The position numbers and the translations under genes were made by a program. Below the pieces are notes generated by a model that made no database searches, was not told the DNA's origin, and was given only the letters and a program-made list of their open reading frames with translations. A stretch of DNA of 64,000 nucleotides from Crambe crambe (lineage: Eukaryota; Porifera; Demospongiae; Poecilosclerida; Crambeidae): the NCBI GenBank assembly GCA_963924555.1, contig OZ004595.1, positions 5,450,599 through 5,514,598 of the forward strand, in the 5' to 3' direction. Within the stretch, counting starts at the first letter, position 1. The number at the start of each line of letters is the position of its first letter. This document shows, piece after piece, positions 62,633 through 64,000 of this stretch.

Positions 62633-64000
62633 TAGGAGATGTTGACCAGTAGCTACTGTGTAGTGTGTTGTTCATTTTGTAACTTCATTTGTGATTCCTG
62701 CATGTTGAGTATTTTGTATCAACCTCATTCCTTCCTCTTCTTAACCCCTTAACTACCTCTAACATAGTTTCCTCACAGATCATGTGTACTTCCTCTATAA
62801 TGTTTCCTTATCTTTCCCACCTCCAATTCTTAATTCATGTATACTTCCTGTGCAGTATGTGGTTATGTTTATGTATTGTGGTAGATTATCCACCTCAAAG
62901 TTTGTGTTTATCATCATCCCACTTCACATTAAGTTCTTGCTCTCTTTTTTCTTGCATTTTTTATTTTATTTTCTTCCATGCATGTTTTATTAATTTGTTT
63001 CCTCAGACTAACCTTCATATCTTAGTGTCTTTTCATTCACTTATACCTTAATACTGTCAGTATGATAATATTTCTTGTCATCTGCCAAGAAAATTAGCTC
63101 TTTCCTATTTTTTCCTAACATGTATGTACTCTTATATCATGTAAATTATCATCTCCTTATTCAGTTGTACTTTACAATTAAACAATCTAGTCGACATTTA
63201 ACCAGCTATCTCCAGTTCAGTAATCTCCTTGACACTTGACCTAACCAAGGTAAGTCATGGTGTATTGTCTGATGTACTGTAGACTCATTATGTGCATTAT
63301 TTTTTCAGGTGCAAGATTTTAAGTCATGTGATTGACAGACTGTTCAACATTGTTCAACATTGTTGGTTATCACTTTACCACAAAACTATTCTTTGAATGC
63401 CTTATGAATGAAGCTATTCTAGTGGTGAGTTAAATGACCATTGAGGCTCATAATCACTTCTGTTTGTTTCCCATGTCTAGTTTTGCTGGTCTAAAGATGA
63501 ACCCTCCAATATCATCTATGATTTTCCACAAACTTATTGATTATTATCAGGAAAACTTCATGAAAATTGTAACTTGTAAACGTCCAGCATCTCTGAACTA
63601 TGTATTGGTACAGTATTCAAAATCAATGGTTGATTTATCCAACTACAGTATTCAGTTATAAGCATCTGCTACATCAATTTGCCTCCTTCAAACATATCCA
63701 ACTTAAGCATGGTAAGAAAATGTAACTAAAATTAAGGATACAGTGTGATACATCCTAATTCTCAGGTCAACATTCAGATCATTGAGCATGGAATTAATGG
63801 TTCAGCTACATTAAATTTAATAACCAGAGGATGCTGAATCTTTAAGAAGACCCTTAAAAGAAACTTCTAGCCAAGCACAACCATATTATTTGGCTACTAA
63901 TTCAATTACTTCAACTTACAATCAACTGCAGTTGATAATTATTTCCAGCTCAGACTACGTATGTAATAACTCTCCTATTATAGACTATGCATGGTAAGGT
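62633..64000 (+). other. 3' flank of copy 5, cut by window end
   Basis: The pyrimidine-rich flank is followed by a shortened exon-like block (63310-63424). An open frame to 63661 contains FAGLKMNPPISSMIFHKL then KRPASLNYVLVQYSKS. In other units the same stretch has 4 more bases and a stop, so this is either a restored or an ancestral reading. The first cassette acceptor is near 63764. The array continues past the window. Confidence 0.45.

Noticed and set aside
63434..63661. 75-residue frame at the window end
   Set aside because: Open only in unit 5; other units have a 4-base difference and a stop in the same stretch, so it is treated as part of the duplicated flank.
1..64000. tRNA or rRNA genes
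   Set aside because: No cloverleaf with A and B boxes or rRNA core sequence was noticed by eye; a tRNAscan run was not possible.

Overview
The window reads as animal nuclear DNA, most like a sponge such as the demosponge Amphimedon queenslandica (inference; no search was run). It is AT-rich, with very short GT-AG introns, metazoan Death domains, and animal-type Mutator (MULE) and Ginger DNA transposons. No bacterial operon, rRNA, tRNA or CRISPR was seen.

The backbone is five head-to-tail, plus-strand copies of one large gene: copy 1 at 374-5959, copy 2 at 11310-15935, copy 3 at 22492-26620, copy 4 at 43829-50713 and copy 5 at 55788-62632. Each has one giant exon encoding 15-43 ankyrin repeats, a Roc-like GTPase, a COR-like region and a first Death domain (DD1). 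After a small intron, a 299-nt exon encodes a second Death-like domain (DD2). The order resembles DAPK-type proteins without the kinase. The GTPase-to-Death part is nearly the same in all copies, while the ankyrin array varies greatly in length by duplication of 68-aa (204-bp) doublets and 612-bp blocks. Copies 1, 2 and 5 look intact. Copy 3 has a nonsense codon just before DD1 and copy 4 has one inside DD2. The layout suggests a fast-evolving family of cytosolic sensors (diversified ankyrin part, constant switch, Death-domain output), which is a hypothesis.

The 5-6 kb between genes is duplicated with them. It holds a pyrimidine-rich 3' flank, a conserved 136-nt exon-like block, then a chain of roughly 250-300-bp exon-like cassettes (acceptor followed by GTCTTCA, donor GCATG/GTAAGG) with stops in most frames, and a conserved upstream region. 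Local differences include a 1.4-kb tandem duplication at 28.4-31.2 kb with a scrap of coding sequence at the junction, a roughly 200-bp inversion upstream of copy 3, a pair of TA-flanked MITEs at 9.7-10.05 kb whose empty site is present near 54.47 kb, and poly-C tracts.

Between copies 3 and 4 lies a resolved nest of transposons. A MULE (32959-42146; 81-bp TIRs; 9-bp target duplication AAAAACAAA) carries a broken minus-strand SWIM-type transposase gene. Its right TIR is split by a Ginger1-type element (37990-42126; TGT...ACA ends; CCGG target duplication) with an apparently intact 13-exon gene: H2C2 finger, DD35E integrase core, GPY/F module, Cys-rich CXC-like motif, Ulp1 protease and PHD finger. 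Two MULE-type MITEs with 10-bp and 9-bp target duplications follow at 42.4-43.2 kb.
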